The position numbers and the translations under genes are program-made. This document shows positions 1-10,772 of a stretch of DNA of 64,000 bases, one piece after another. Source of the DNA: Selaginella tamariscina (lineage: Eukaryota; Streptophyta; Lycopodiopsida; Selaginellales; Selaginellaceae); assembly GCA_003024785.1 (NCBI GenBank), contig PUQB01000023.1, positions 919,787 through 983,786 of the forward strand, in the 5' to 3' direction. The number at the start of each line of letters is the position of its first letter. Positions within the stretch are counted from its first letter, which is position 1. The notes under the pieces are model-generated. The model made no database searches. It was not told the DNA's origin and was given only the letters and a program-made list of their open reading frames with translations.

Positions 1-2115
1 CACATCATGGCAGCCATAGAGATACTCAAGGCTTTTGTGGAAGCAAATGCAGACAGGATGCCTCACAAATGCCGAACCACAAATGCAGGGGTCAGGGAAA
101 ATCTCAAGGTTTTGCCTTCAATCTACACTCAATTGAAGCTGTGTGAACATGTGAACAAGTGCCTCAGTTTGATGGGGCTCCAAGCAATCTGCACTGGTAC
201 CTTCAACAACATATGGAATACTCATTTTAAGGATGTGGAGATTGCAAAACACTCTAGCTTTTCCAAGTGTGACACTTGTACATCATTGAAGGCTGCAGAG
301 GCTTGTGCAAAAACCTTGGTGGAGATCACTACCATTCAAAGGAAGATGGAGGCCCACATGATTGCACAACAAACTTGCCGGTCTCAGTACTATGCACACC
401 GCATGCTTTCTGTGTCACGCCCATCAGAGTACCTGTGCTTGATCCATGACAAGATGGATCATTCAAAGACCAGCATTCCAAAGCTCTTTGCAACACCAAA
501 GTGCCTTGGAAATGTCATGAAACTTCCGATTTCATTGACAGGTGTGCTAACACATGGACACGGTTGTGAGTCATATGGACACTTTTCACTTCCACATTGG
601 TCTAGCGACTCCAATTTCACTATTGGGTCGTTAGCCATGTGTTTCAGAAACCTTGAAGCCCACTCACAGACAAGTCCTATCAGTGATCTCAAAGTGAAGA
701 AACAACACCTTCAACCTTTACATAATGCTCTCATGAACACACTGCACTTGAGGCTACTTGGGAATATGAGAGGCATTGTCAGCAACCTGCACAAAAAAAA
801 TGGCCCTGTTGAGAGTTCAGGTTCAGTGGAGGGATCTAGCTCAAATAGTGTACATGTGTCCTCAACATCAAATAAGCTTCCTCGTCATTTGCTTTTACAG
901 ATGGATAATTGTGCAGGCGAGAACAAAAATAGGTAAATCATTTTACTTAAGGGTTTCTCAAGCTCATACTTACTTTTATTTTCTAGATATGTGCTAGCAT
1001 ACTTGTCAATGCTTGTTGCCAAAGGTGTGTTTGAAACAATCACGCTCAGTTTCCTTATGGTTGGTCACACTCATGAAGATATTGATGCGTTCTTCAGCAA
1101 GGTCTCCAACTCTACAAAAAGGACAAGTGCACTTACCTTACCGCATATGATGAATCTTTTTGAAAATTGCATCTCCAAAAAAAGTTGTGCTTTGCTTGTG
1201 ACTGAGGTGCCAGACTTCAAAAAATTTCTCAAGGAGTATATAAAAGAAGGGAGTGATTCTTTAGTTGGTCACCTTGTGCCGCTACAATTCTTTTTCTCCA
1301 TACGAGATGGTATACCTATTATGCAGTACAAGTTACGGCCATCAGAGCAGGAGTGGTTACCGAAAGAGGGCTTAATGCTCTTCAAAAGTGGAGAGGATGG
1401 AAAGCCACTTCTCCCAGAAGGACAACCAGACCCTATTCCATTGAGTGCCCAGCTCAAGGAACAAGAGGTTATTATTGATGGCATCAAAAAATATGTGGCA
1501 TGGGTTCAAAAATCGATGCCAAAGAATTCTGATAAGGCAACTGGTTACTCAGAACTATATAAGCATGTGGTCGACTATTGGGAGACTGTTGTTCGAGAGT
1601 TGGAAGGGCCTACTGTCACAAGTACAGAATTGCAACACCCTTTCTGGCCTAAAACAAGGTGGCGAGAGGAGATTGAAATGACATCACTGAGCACAGACGA
1701 CATAGAAGCCAGTAGTGATGTGGAAGTGCAAACCCCACACTTTGTTGGACAAAGGAACCAAAAACCTAAAGCATACTTTGATTGTTGCAAGGATCTTCAA
1801 AAACTAATGATGGTTCTCATTACTCCAGATGCGTCATATAATCAGCCTATTTGGATGGGTCAAATTATCGACACACCTGAAGTAATCACAAAAAATAGTA
1901 TTGTTAAGGTTGCATGGTTCAAACCACAAAAAAGGCGACACGAGAAGGAGAGCGAAAGATATAATGGATGCCTAGAGAAAACATGGTCTCCCAATCAAAA
2001 AGACCCAGCATGTTTTATAAATGTTAAATCCATTCGATATGGGTGGATGTCAAGAAGCGTTGATAAAGTCACGATTAACAAAACTGCAAGGGAATGTATG
2101 TTTTCTGAAGCTTAA
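1..2115 (+). CDS. DUF7869-type protein, 5' end cut by window edge (copy 1)
   Basis: The frame is open from base 1, is interrupted by one 54-bp GT-AG intron, and continues to a stop at 2113-2115. The ATG at position 7 is probably internal, because copy 2 near 53.4 kb carries about 99 more residues upstream in the same frame. Conserved blocks in order are LCLIHDKMDHSK, a histidine/glycine-rich stretch (THGHGCESYGH), LLLQMDNCAGENKNR just before the intron, and FLMVGHTHEDIDAFFSKVS just after it. These blocks match the eukaryotic DUF7869 family as I know it. Function is unknown. My inference is that the Asp residues in DKMD, QMDN and HEDID could form an RNase H-like DDE triad, which would make this a transposase or a domesticated one. 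No stop or frameshift is seen, so this copy may be intact in the visible part. Confidence 0.75.
933..986 (+). other. Spliceosomal intron of DUF7869 gene copy 1
   Basis: Starts GTAAATCA and ends TTTTCTAG after a T-rich tract. Splicing joins AG to A, giving an Arg codon and the continuous reading ENKNR-YVLAYLS. It is 54 bp, like other introns in this window. The same intron is found in copy 2. Confidence 0.85.
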
Positions 2116-2622
2116 AGCAATTACAAAATTATAAAATATCATATATTTAATATTCATAATTATTATAAACTCTTTAATAATAGTACCAAATTGTATACTT
2201 AACTATATAAATTTAAAAAATGATATGGAAGATTGACTATATTATTATAGGATTTTATATATATATTATTACTACTACAAATTTTTAATTAATAATGTTA
2301 TATTTAAATATTAATATTTTAATAACAACATCAATATTTATATAATGTACCTCTTATGCTCTTCCTTAATTGTTATATTAGGCAATATATTATATAATTT
2401 AATACCTTCTACTTTTATAATGTTATTAATTTTTGTTCAATGAATGCTATAATTTATTAAAGGGTAGAATACAAAATAGAATATTCTAAAGAATATTCTC
2501 TTTTCAAACATATATTCTAAAGAATATTCCTTTAATATTAGAAAATGCTAATTAAATAGCTAAAATTGCTAATTATTAGGAAATGGGACTATAGCCATGC
2601 CCATTTTAGTTACAACTTGCAT
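2116..2622 (+). other. AT-rich 3' flank shared by both DUF7869 copies
   Basis: This non-coding, AT-rich segment follows the stop codon and aligns with 55744-56243 after copy 2. Similarity stops abruptly after TTACAACTTGCAT at about 2622, marking the right edge of the duplicated unit. Around 2477-2530 it holds two runs of alternating GAA/TTC triplets (AGAATATTCTAAAGAATATT type) that resemble heat-shock elements; this may be chance in AT-rich DNA. Confidence 0.6.
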
Positions 2623-2844
2623 AGTATTCTGACTACCGAGGATGGCTTTGCAATAGGAGAATTATCAAAGACGGAGCCACAGAGGTCCGCCACCACAAGG
2701 AAAGGGGTGTTATGGGGCATATAGGAGAGAGAGGAAGCGGCCGAGTTTGTAGCATTGATAGCCTTCTTGTTCACAAGAAGTACGAGGAGACAAATCACTA
2801 GGTGTTTGGCAAACGGCCTCTACAGGCCCTAGGAAGGAGTCGCA

Positions 2845-4195
2845 ATGAATTGGGCAGACTGCCTCAAGCAGTACTTGGTTCCGGCTCTAACTAATGGAAT
2901 ATACAGAGTTTGGATTGGGTCCAAGAGGAAGCTTTCCACGGCCGGCCATATCAGTATCATGACCGTCGGTGTGATTGGCCGAACTACGACTTCGATACCG
3001 GCACAACCCCAGACAAGGGAGGGAGAGTGGAGCGAAACAAGTCATGGCAACCAAAGGGAACAGTCAAAACCCCTGGAGTCGTCAAAGAAGCAGGCAAGGG
3101 ACAACCTCTCTCATGACCTAGAACCACCCAAGAACCGAACGATAGAACCCATACAAGTGATACCTCTAGCAATGGGACCCTGGAATTCCCATCAAAGGTA
3201 CCCGGACGACCTACTGGGCTAGACAAGGAGGGAATGGAGGCCAAGTTTGAAGAAGAGTAAAAGGATACCTATCATGTAGACGGTCAGTGGGCCTCATCGA
3301 CTTACCTCAAGATTGCAAAGGCCTTCAACCAGCTGAAGGAAGTAATGGCAGTGTATAACACCTCGATCTCCCAGTCGTGGGAAAGGAACATGATGCCATA
3401 ATAAGTAAGCTCACAAGAGCGATGGTAGGCGCATGGGAGGAAGCCAAGGAAGCTATGGAATTGCTCTGCCAAGCAGCCCTACTATGTAAGGTAGCTGTAA
3501 AGAGAAGGAAGGACGCCGGGGAACTCTGGGGCAAGTTAGCAACAAAAATCAATCGGTTATAGGGTGAGAATGATGCCCTCTAGAGGTTCATAGACCAACA
3601 CCAACACACCTGCAGCCAGGTCATAGCGAACAAAGAATGACAAACTCACGAACTCAAGACTTGGATCGAGCAAAGAAGTAGGGAGTTCAAGGAAGCCTGA
3701 GCAGAATTGGCGGCGGTCAGGGAGGAGTTGCACCAACACACAACTCAACACACATTAACCAAAACTACAATTGTGGCCAGTCAAGAGGAACCCCCACCCA
3801 GATAGCCAAGAGCGAACGTCGCATTACAACCGGGACAAGGGAGGGAGCACAACCCATCCAAGGATCAGAAATCACCTCGGACCACTACCACCGAGTTAGC
3901 AAAGTACACCCACCGACAAGCCCAACTACTTGCAACAAGGGAGCAAGAGCTACAGTGCTCACACGAGTGAATTCGGGAGCTAGAGGCTCAAGTGAAACAC
4001 ACTTAGGAGCAACAAGAGGTAGGGTTTCAGACAGAGCTACGAAAGGCTACTGAGCTGCATGATGCGATTGTTGCTTTGAAGCAAAAGCTAGCCGCAGTGG
4101 AGAGCGAAGCCCCCACATACTGCGACCATTCTACCATGACTTAAGGTAAGGGAGCGCATGGCCCGAGAATGTGCCAATGAATAAGTCTGAGCATC
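2845..4195 (+). mobile_element. Decayed internal region of a gypsy-like element, coiled-coil rich
   Basis: Several overlapping short plus-strand frames, broken many times, read as a Glu/Gln/Lys/Ala-rich coiled coil (for example WEEAKEAMELLCQAAL near 3440 and LRKATELHDAIVALKQKL near 4040). The stretch runs directly into an LTR-like sequence at 4196, so it is probably the 3' internal part of that element. No pol domain is recognised. A host coiled-coil pseudogene is the alternative. Confidence 0.35.
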
Positions 4196-4826
4196 TGGTT
4201 GACGATGATTTGACCACCCTCAAACCGCCAGTCGGCATGAACAAGCGATGGGATGGAGTGGCCGAGTGGTGAGGGTGCCGCATGTACGGACTAACAACAA
4301 CAGCTGTTAGTCGACGCTTAAACTAGGCGTAGATCCGATCGTCCGGATCGATCAACTACCAAGGTACTCAGGACAACACGCGTGAGGAAGGCACATAAAT
4401 GCTAAAGGCAGGACGTTGGCACAGGGCAGCAGACCAGTGGGAGCATGCCACCTGTACCTAAGGTCTAGCACTAGCTGACCCTATATAAGCAAGAGGGCTT
4501 GTAGTGGATTAAGGTCCTTCTAGTCTGTCTTTTTCTTTGTATCTTGCTCCACCTTTTTTGGGGCAGCTCAGGCAATATATATATATATATTTACTCCTTC
4601 TGTCCACCACCTTCTCCAATTATCCTTCTATGCCCTACTCCTAATCCGACAACATACAGTCAGAGCGAGAAAAACACCCACCTAGGAGAACTTCTCACAT
4701 GTACACGGACCCTTGCGGCATTCGGGTAGAGGCCATCTCACACCATCCAGTGCTCCCTAGGGTAAGTCCGACTCACCAAGACATCATACAACCACCACAC
4801 TTGGCATGTGGAGTCCCTGATGACCA
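4196..4826 (+). repeat. LTR-like repeat, plus orientation (family A)
   Basis: It aligns with the reverse complement of 8628-9335, roughly 70-75% identical by eye, beginning TGGTTGA and ending near GATGACCA. Shared landmarks are a block around 4385-4405 (GAGGAAGGCACATAAATGC or close to it), a TATA box, and a block at 4720-4775 around GTAGAGGCCATC. The boundaries are approximate, since no target-site repeat was identified. Confidence 0.55.
4482..4489 (+). promoter_or_regulatory. TATA box of family A LTR
   Basis: TATATAAG is present at the matching position in the inverted LTR copy (CTATATAAGCAGG on the minus strand near 9050). This suits an LTR promoter. Confidence 0.5.
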
Positions 4827-5318
4827 ATGTCCCCGTTGGAGGTCCTCCCTCATTGGCTTTCATAGCTGATCTCTGATCAGCTGTGGTTGTGGGTATTCTT
4901 AGTCGAGGTTGGGGCTGGTATGGGGTTGCTGGTTAAGTCTACTACGGGGCTTGGGTCAGACCTGCTTAGGTGGCACTGTTGTCCAACTGTGGTGCATCTA
5001 GGTGGCTCCTCCAGAATTGTGAAGGTGGTTAGATTCGGTCCCTCATGTGATGTGTTTGTATTGCTTTAGGCTTTGGAAATTCCCTTGTGGCCCTCGATTT
5101 GCCCATGTGGTGCCTGCCATGGTGGGGACCCTCTTGACTTACATGGGGTGAGCCTTGTGGGTGGGTGCGGAAGGCCGTCACTTTGCCGTCGTCCAGTCCT
5201 CCTCTCCTACCTGGTGCGTAGTGTTCTAGTGCTTGAAATTGCTGTGGGGTGCCCAAACTTGCTTTGTTGACAAGAATATTAGTCCCCTCCTGGTGCAGAA
5301 TCTTACTTGCTAGTGTTC

Positions 5319-5567
5319 CTAATTATGCTGCACCTTCGCGCCCCTAAGACAGTGGCAACCAAGAAGCATGTCAATTCCCCCTTCAGTGTGTATGTCAAGG
5401 ACAATGATATTTATCCAAAATGTGACATTTTGGATCTTGACTTCCACTGCCCTTAGAATACTCTTGAGTGTTACCTCAGCTTGGTTTGCCATGCGTACGT
5501 GGAAGGGAGTAGGCTCTGGGGTTGACATACCCAACTCATGATAGAGTTCCATTGACATGATGTTCAC
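5319..5567 (-). pseudogene. Retropepsin-like fragment of family A gypsy element
   Basis: The minus-strand frame contains the downstream half of a gypsy aspartic protease: NIMSMELYHELGM, then RMANQAEV, then VLDIHTEGGIDMLLGCHCLRGAKV. This matches the D(I/M)LLG block and following helix typical of plant gypsy proteases. It is a fossil part of the surrounding element. Confidence 0.6.
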
Positions 5568-6380
5568 TACGACCCTTCGTTTATGATTATGTTGCTAATT
5601 GTGTGGCCTGCCATTTGAACTAAAATGGTTGGTACATCGTTCACGAAATCCATTGTAGTCATTGTGCTTCTTGGCCAGGGCCTGACTGATCCCTATGGCC
5701 GAGCCAGCATAGCACAACTGGAATGAATGGCGCCCCTTGTCCCATCAATGCCTTGGCCTCTCCTATGCTATGACTACGGGGTGTTTCTGCCTCCGTGTGG
5801 TTCCCCTTGATCCTCGACTCTAGTTGGGCTCTGCCGGCCCTAGAGCACTTGGCACTTTGGAATGCTTCCTTTCCCACTACCTCAACCTTGAGGGTTGTGC
5901 TACTCGTTCCTTCTTGCAATGCCTCCCCTTTTCCTTGGTTCTACAAACGTGCGGACATCTCATTTCTTCCATTAGAGGAGCATGTGGTGTCGTGTTCTTC
6001 CTGCTGTTCAGTCTTGGCCGTTACCTAGTTGGCCCACGACATGGGGATTGGTGTCGGGGTCTGTCCATTTGCCGCCCTTGTGGTGTCAGGTGCTTGTGTT
6101 TTCAGCATGGGTTTAATTAACAATACCCAAGAGCATCGGTAAAGTGGGTGCTAGCCTCCGCATAGAGCTCAAGTCATCTCCCAATGTTTCAGCCACCTAT
6201 CCCTATTGTTGTACCTTGGTCAGTAGGACTGCCACTCCCAAGAACGGGACCTTTGATTGCATGACCTTTTGAGAGGTTGGTCGTTCTCATTCGTTATGTG
6301 CCCATAGCTCTTCTAGCTCTTTGTGTCCCCCTCTACCTTTTGTTTCACCACTAATGCGGCTGCCTAAGGTAGCATGTTCC

Positions 6381-7060
6381 TCATGATCTCGACCAGTCAA
6401 TAGCAATCGTTTGTGTGTGGGACCCATGGATGTTATATACCCAACAATACTTATCCCCGCGTGTGGTGTATCTTAGTTGGGCCAGTGTTGCAGTTAAGTC
6501 CTCCTTCCGTGTTGCCTCCATGTAGACTTTCCCTTGTTGTGGCTGTATATGCTCTTTGGCTCCCAACCGCCTCTCCTTTCTGATAGGCTTTGGAACGTCC
6601 GAGAGGTTCTCCTCGTTTGTGATGGTGTTATTCACCCCCTCTGTGTTTGATTTGTCTTGTGTCTTCTTCTCCTAACGTCTCTCGGCTTCCCGCTTTTCTG
6701 CTTTCTTGGTGTGCTGGAGTAACTTGTCAAACATCTAGTTGTCGTCCAACCCAATCCACTTGCGGATCTTTGGTCGCAATCCATTTATGTACCACATCTT
6801 CTTGGTCAGGTTGACAGGGGCATCCCTTAGCTGGGCAATGTACTCCAACATGCGAACCGTGTATTCGTCGACCGACTCTCTCGTTTTCTATTTCAAGCTA
6901 GTTAGTTTATGGATTACCTCTTCCTCACTCTTTTCCTCCCAAAAAGTATTAAAAAACGCCTTCCGTGCGGTTTCCTAGTAAGGTCCCTTGTTTGCCTTGT
7001 GGAATCACATCCACCAGGCATGTGCCTTTTTGCCTAGAGTACATGCAAACGCACTCAGCT
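6381..7060 (-). pseudogene. Gag fossil of family A gypsy element
   Basis: On the minus strand, about 6700-7050 reads as retrotransposon gag (for example ESVDEYTVRMLEYIAQL followed by MWYINGLRPKIRKWI). A Cys/His-rich stretch near 6420 (YCWVYNIHGSHTQT) resembles a decayed zinc knuckle. It is broken in several places. Confidence 0.5.
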
Positions 7061-7627
7061 TCTTGTGATTGTCACTTAATACACTTCCCAACTTGCACAC
7101 CTGCTCAAACTTGTGTACATGTTGGTCGGTGTCTTCACCCCCTCACTTCTTGAAATGCAAGTAAGGGCAATGTCATTGTGCTCTCCTACATTCGATGGAG
7201 CATGTAGGCTAGTAAGGTCACCGAATCGATTCCCATGGCGTCCCATTGAGCCTAGGAGGTGCTCTGATTTGGATCCTCCACTTTGGATGTGCTGTAGTCC
7301 ATGCCCGGTATCCTATGGGTACCTTTTTCCTCCCTTGCCCCCCACCCTTTGATTGAGGTGGTGATGAGGATGGGCTCCTCCCGGCTATCCCTCGAGGGCC
7401 CCCTTCGCAGGACCAACCTGATGGCTGGTGGTGCGGCATACCTCTGTTGGATAGTATTCCCTTGTCCAACGGGTGGCTCGGCAAGACCATGTGACCTTGC
7501 GAAATCCCCTTGCAGTGTCAAAAAGGTTGTGGTTGTCAAGGCAGATTCCCTTGCCCTGAGACGGTATCCCCTCATCTCGTGGTGGTTGTGGCTTTGCTAT
7601 ACTCCTTTGTGGAATCCCATTATGTGG

Positions 7628-7910
7628 TCGGTACAGTCTCACTCACTCGAGCATATTTCCCTTGCCCTGGGATGGAATCACCTCATCCCTTGCCCATAGT
7701 GACCACTATGTGGCCCCCTTGCTGGTACCTCCTCCCAGCCTATCAACTCATTGATGTCCCAGTTGCCTTCTTGCGTGGTTGATACGGTCTCATCACTTGG
7801 GCATATTTCCCTCGCCCTAGGATGGAATCCCTCATCCCTTGCCCAGAGTAAACCACTGTGTGGCCCCCCTTGCTAGTACCTCCTCCAGTCTATCAACTCA
7901 TTGATGTCTT
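7628..7910. repeat. Two-copy tandem repeat of about 150 bp
   Basis: The block running from GAGCATATTTCCCTTGCCCT to ATCAACTCATTGATGTC occurs at about 7648-7757 and again at about 7799-7907 with small changes. It lies within the family A element. Confidence 0.6.
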
Positions 7911-8627
7911 TTGCCTTAACACAGGTGGTCTTCCCATGTGGTAGCCCGGCCTTTTGGAGCCTGAGTCATCATCTTGGTACTCATTCTGGCCTGTTGCATC
8001 ATCTGACCAGTGGAACTCCTAGTGCAGAGGTTGCTTTGTCGGTAATTGGTGCCCCTCCCTACGGAGGCCTTCCAATGAGGCTCTTCCTCCCCTTTTATGG
8101 GCATCCAGGATCCACCCGCCTTACCTTGGTCGATGATGGTGGCCATGGGTTTCCTAACTTGCGTCCCTCGTAGCAATGGTCCACGCAGGACTTTGGCTCT
8201 TGTCCCCTATTGCTACCTGCATTGATGTTGTCATCTCGAGGTTTTTGCTTTTAGCGTTGACCTTCTCTCACTTGGGGTTCTTTCACCTCAAGGTAACTCG
8301 TCGAACATGGGTTCGACTCTCCGGTGTGAGGGCTCATCGTAGCCCTACATTGAGAGGGGGTGGAAGGCTTTCATCGTCTTGCCATCCGTCCACTCTGTGT
8401 CATAGGTCATTGCCGGCCAGGTCCCCTGTCTAGGTGTTGCTCATTCCCACATGTTTCCCACCTGGAATTCTGTCAGGACATGCTAAGGGTTCTTCATACC
8501 TCTATTTGTGTTTGTGTCATTCCCTTGGATAGGTGAAGCAGGGGCCGATTGTGGCATCCGGGGTAGCTCTCTACCCCATTAGCCTCTCTCAACCAGCCCG
8601 ATGCATTCTCCTGGCCACAGCACAAAT

Positions 8628-9335
8628 GGTCATCGAGGACTCCACATGCCAGATGTGGGGTGACCTATGTAGCCTTGATGGTCGCCATCATGTTGTTGCC
8701 AATGCCCAATCTCGGGGATCTGCACCAGTGAGTCGGCCTTTACCTTGAGAGATGTTGGAATGTGCTATGATGGCCTCTACCTGGACGCTGCGAGGGCTCG
8801 TGTATAGATGAGTAGGACTTCTCCTAAGCACAGTGTTGCTACCTCCTTGGGAGATACTGTTGGACCATGAGCGAAGCAAGAGGAGAACAATTGAAAACAT
8901 GATAGACAAAAGAAATCTAGATATAATATATATGTATATACTGCTTGTCCATATAAGATGTCCCCCTTCTCTAGAGAAGGTGGAGCAAGATACAAAGAAG
9001 AAGACGGACTATAAGGACCCCGACCCAATACTAACCTTCCTGCTTATATAGTGGGTCGGTTGGGGCTAAACCCTAGGTCCAGGTGGCACTCCCCTACTAG
9101 TTTACTACCTTGTGACAAAGTCATGCCCAGTAGCATTTATGTGCCTCCCTCACTTGTGTTGTCTCGCGTACCTTGGTAATTGATCCAGACAATCGGATCT
9201 AGGCCTTTGTTAAGCATCGCCTAATAGCCGTCATAGTCGATTAGTACATGTTGTACCTTCCCCACTTGGCCGTTTGGCCCCACCACTCGTTCGCGCTAGC
9301 TAGCGGTTTGACGATGGTCAAACCACCATCAACCA
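8628..9335 (-). repeat. 5' LTR of the minus-strand family A element
   Basis: The reverse complement of this stretch matches 4196-4826 along its length, including the TATA box and terminal TGGTTGA. It precedes gag in minus-strand order, as a 5' LTR should. The ends are approximate. Confidence 0.5.
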
Positions 9336-9429
9336 GTCCCTAATGATTACATGGTTTCCCATTGGTGCTACTAGAGGTGAAGCCACTACTATAATGTAAG
9401 TGTATTTTTTAAACAAGATTATTAGAACC

Positions 9430-10100
9430 ATTCTGAACGATGTTCAAATAACCTATTATCGCACCATACGACATGATTAACAGCTTCATAGAGACTTATC
9501 AAGTCCTTATGGAATGTCAGGAGGAGGTCCTTGGCAAAATTAGTCAATTAAGGCTTTTTCATCCCATGGCACATTGCATGCCAAAAGGCAAAACTATGAT
9601 GCATATGCTGAGCATGGGCATTTAAATTGTTGAAGTTGATGAATCTTGTTAATTGCAATTCAGATATTGTTGGTGTCACCAAAGCAATGCTTAAATTTCA
9701 AACGAACAATTCGAAGTTGTCCAACAATGGTGAATCTTTCTCCAACAAAGGTGCAACTTGAGTGGTACTAATGAGTAATAATCCAACTAAACCACCTTTG
9801 AATGATTGTCTGCGTAACAATTGGGGTTCATTTGAATGACTAGGCAAACCTAGTTAATGAACCCACAAAATTGGGACCTTGTGCTGTCAAACCTTTCTAG
9901 CATATTAATCATAAGTTCCTATGGTGTTATAAAGGAATCTGCGCTTGAAGGCTTACTTTATAATAGTTGAATCTGTCGTGTGAGATAAGACACTTGCTAC
10001 AATAGCTTTTGCCTTTCCTGATCATGCCATTCTTTCATCCTAATAACCTCATGTTTTTCCACCATGAACCATTGATTTTCTCTTGTTTGTCGCTAATGCT
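9430..10100 (-). mobile_element. Very old gag fragment related to elements C/D
   Basis: Minus-strand translation shows pieces matching the gag of element C: VAPLLEKDSPLLDNFELFV (C has VAPLLEPDDPLIKDFEEFM), FKHCFGDTNNI (C has FEACFGDPNKY), and KDLLLTFHKDL followed by AVNHVVWCDNRLFEH (C has AVRCDNRLFERR). The order is preserved. It is heavily broken and much more diverged than C or D. Confidence 0.55.
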
Positions 10101-10192
10101 ACAACTCTGAAAACATGTGTGCATAATCTTGTTGCCATTATCCTAGTGTAATTGGGACATGATTAATGTGAAGGGACTCCGGTTCAGCCTGT

Positions 10193-10749
10193 CACAACCG
10201 AAATCAATAATAAAATATAAGTGGAATCGTTTTAGTAAAGAAGAAAAGAAGAAAAAGAAAAAATACTAATCACTTAGTATTAAAAAAGATTGGTGAATAA
10301 CTAATGTTGAACTGGAATGTTAAAACCCTAACCCTAGCCTCTATATACTATAACCTAGTGTCTCTGAACATAGACCTATATGCACGTTGTAACTAAATGA
10401 GCATGATACATGAAAATGGGAATAAAAATAAATTGCTAATTAATACTTAAGTTTTAATTATTAGTTAATTATTTAATTAATATGTAATTAAGCCTTAAAT
10501 ATTAATTAATTAATAACTTAATCCTTCAATAACCTTACTTAGTAAGGAATATTCCTAAAATATCTTAGAATATTCATATTATTCTTCGTTCTAAAATAGT
10601 TTACAATAATTAAAAAATACTATCAAACATAAATACAAATGAAATCATTTCCTTATCAATATGTTAATTTTCTTATAAATAGTTTCTTCCTAACCATACG
10701 GAGAAATCTTACTCTCCGGATTAATTGAATATCTTGATGTTGTTGCCAC
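10193..10749 (-). repeat. Possible LTR of the old gag-bearing element
   Basis: It begins TGTCACAACC on the plus strand, the reverse complement of a common gypsy LTR end. It lies where the 5' LTR of the minus-strand gag fossil should be and is AT-rich throughout. No second copy or target-site repeat is visible, so this is tentative. Confidence 0.25.
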
Positions 10750-10772
10750 ATCTAACACTCTCACGAATGCAG

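Larger units (their letters stand above)
4827..9335 (-). mobile_element. Old Ty3/gypsy element, minus strand (family A), broken
   Basis: The 5' LTR lies at 8628-9335 on the minus strand. Gag-like sequence, a degenerate zinc-knuckle-like stretch and an aspartic protease follow in the expected order toward lower coordinates. The element has many breaks and no recognisable RT or integrase in the window. Its left end abuts the plus-strand family A LTR, so two elements of one family appear to meet in opposite orientation. LTR divergence suggests it is among the oldest insertions here. Confidence 0.55.

Noticed and set aside
2116-2622. Terminal inverted repeat at the right edge of the DUF7869 unit
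   Set aside because: The left edge is outside the window for copy 1 and unclear for copy 2, so no inverted pair can be shown.
5795-8433. Many 70-130-codon plus frames in the 5.8-8.4 kb region
   Set aside because: The minus strand of this stretch carries gag and protease of an LTR element; the plus frames are shadows in GC-rich DNA.
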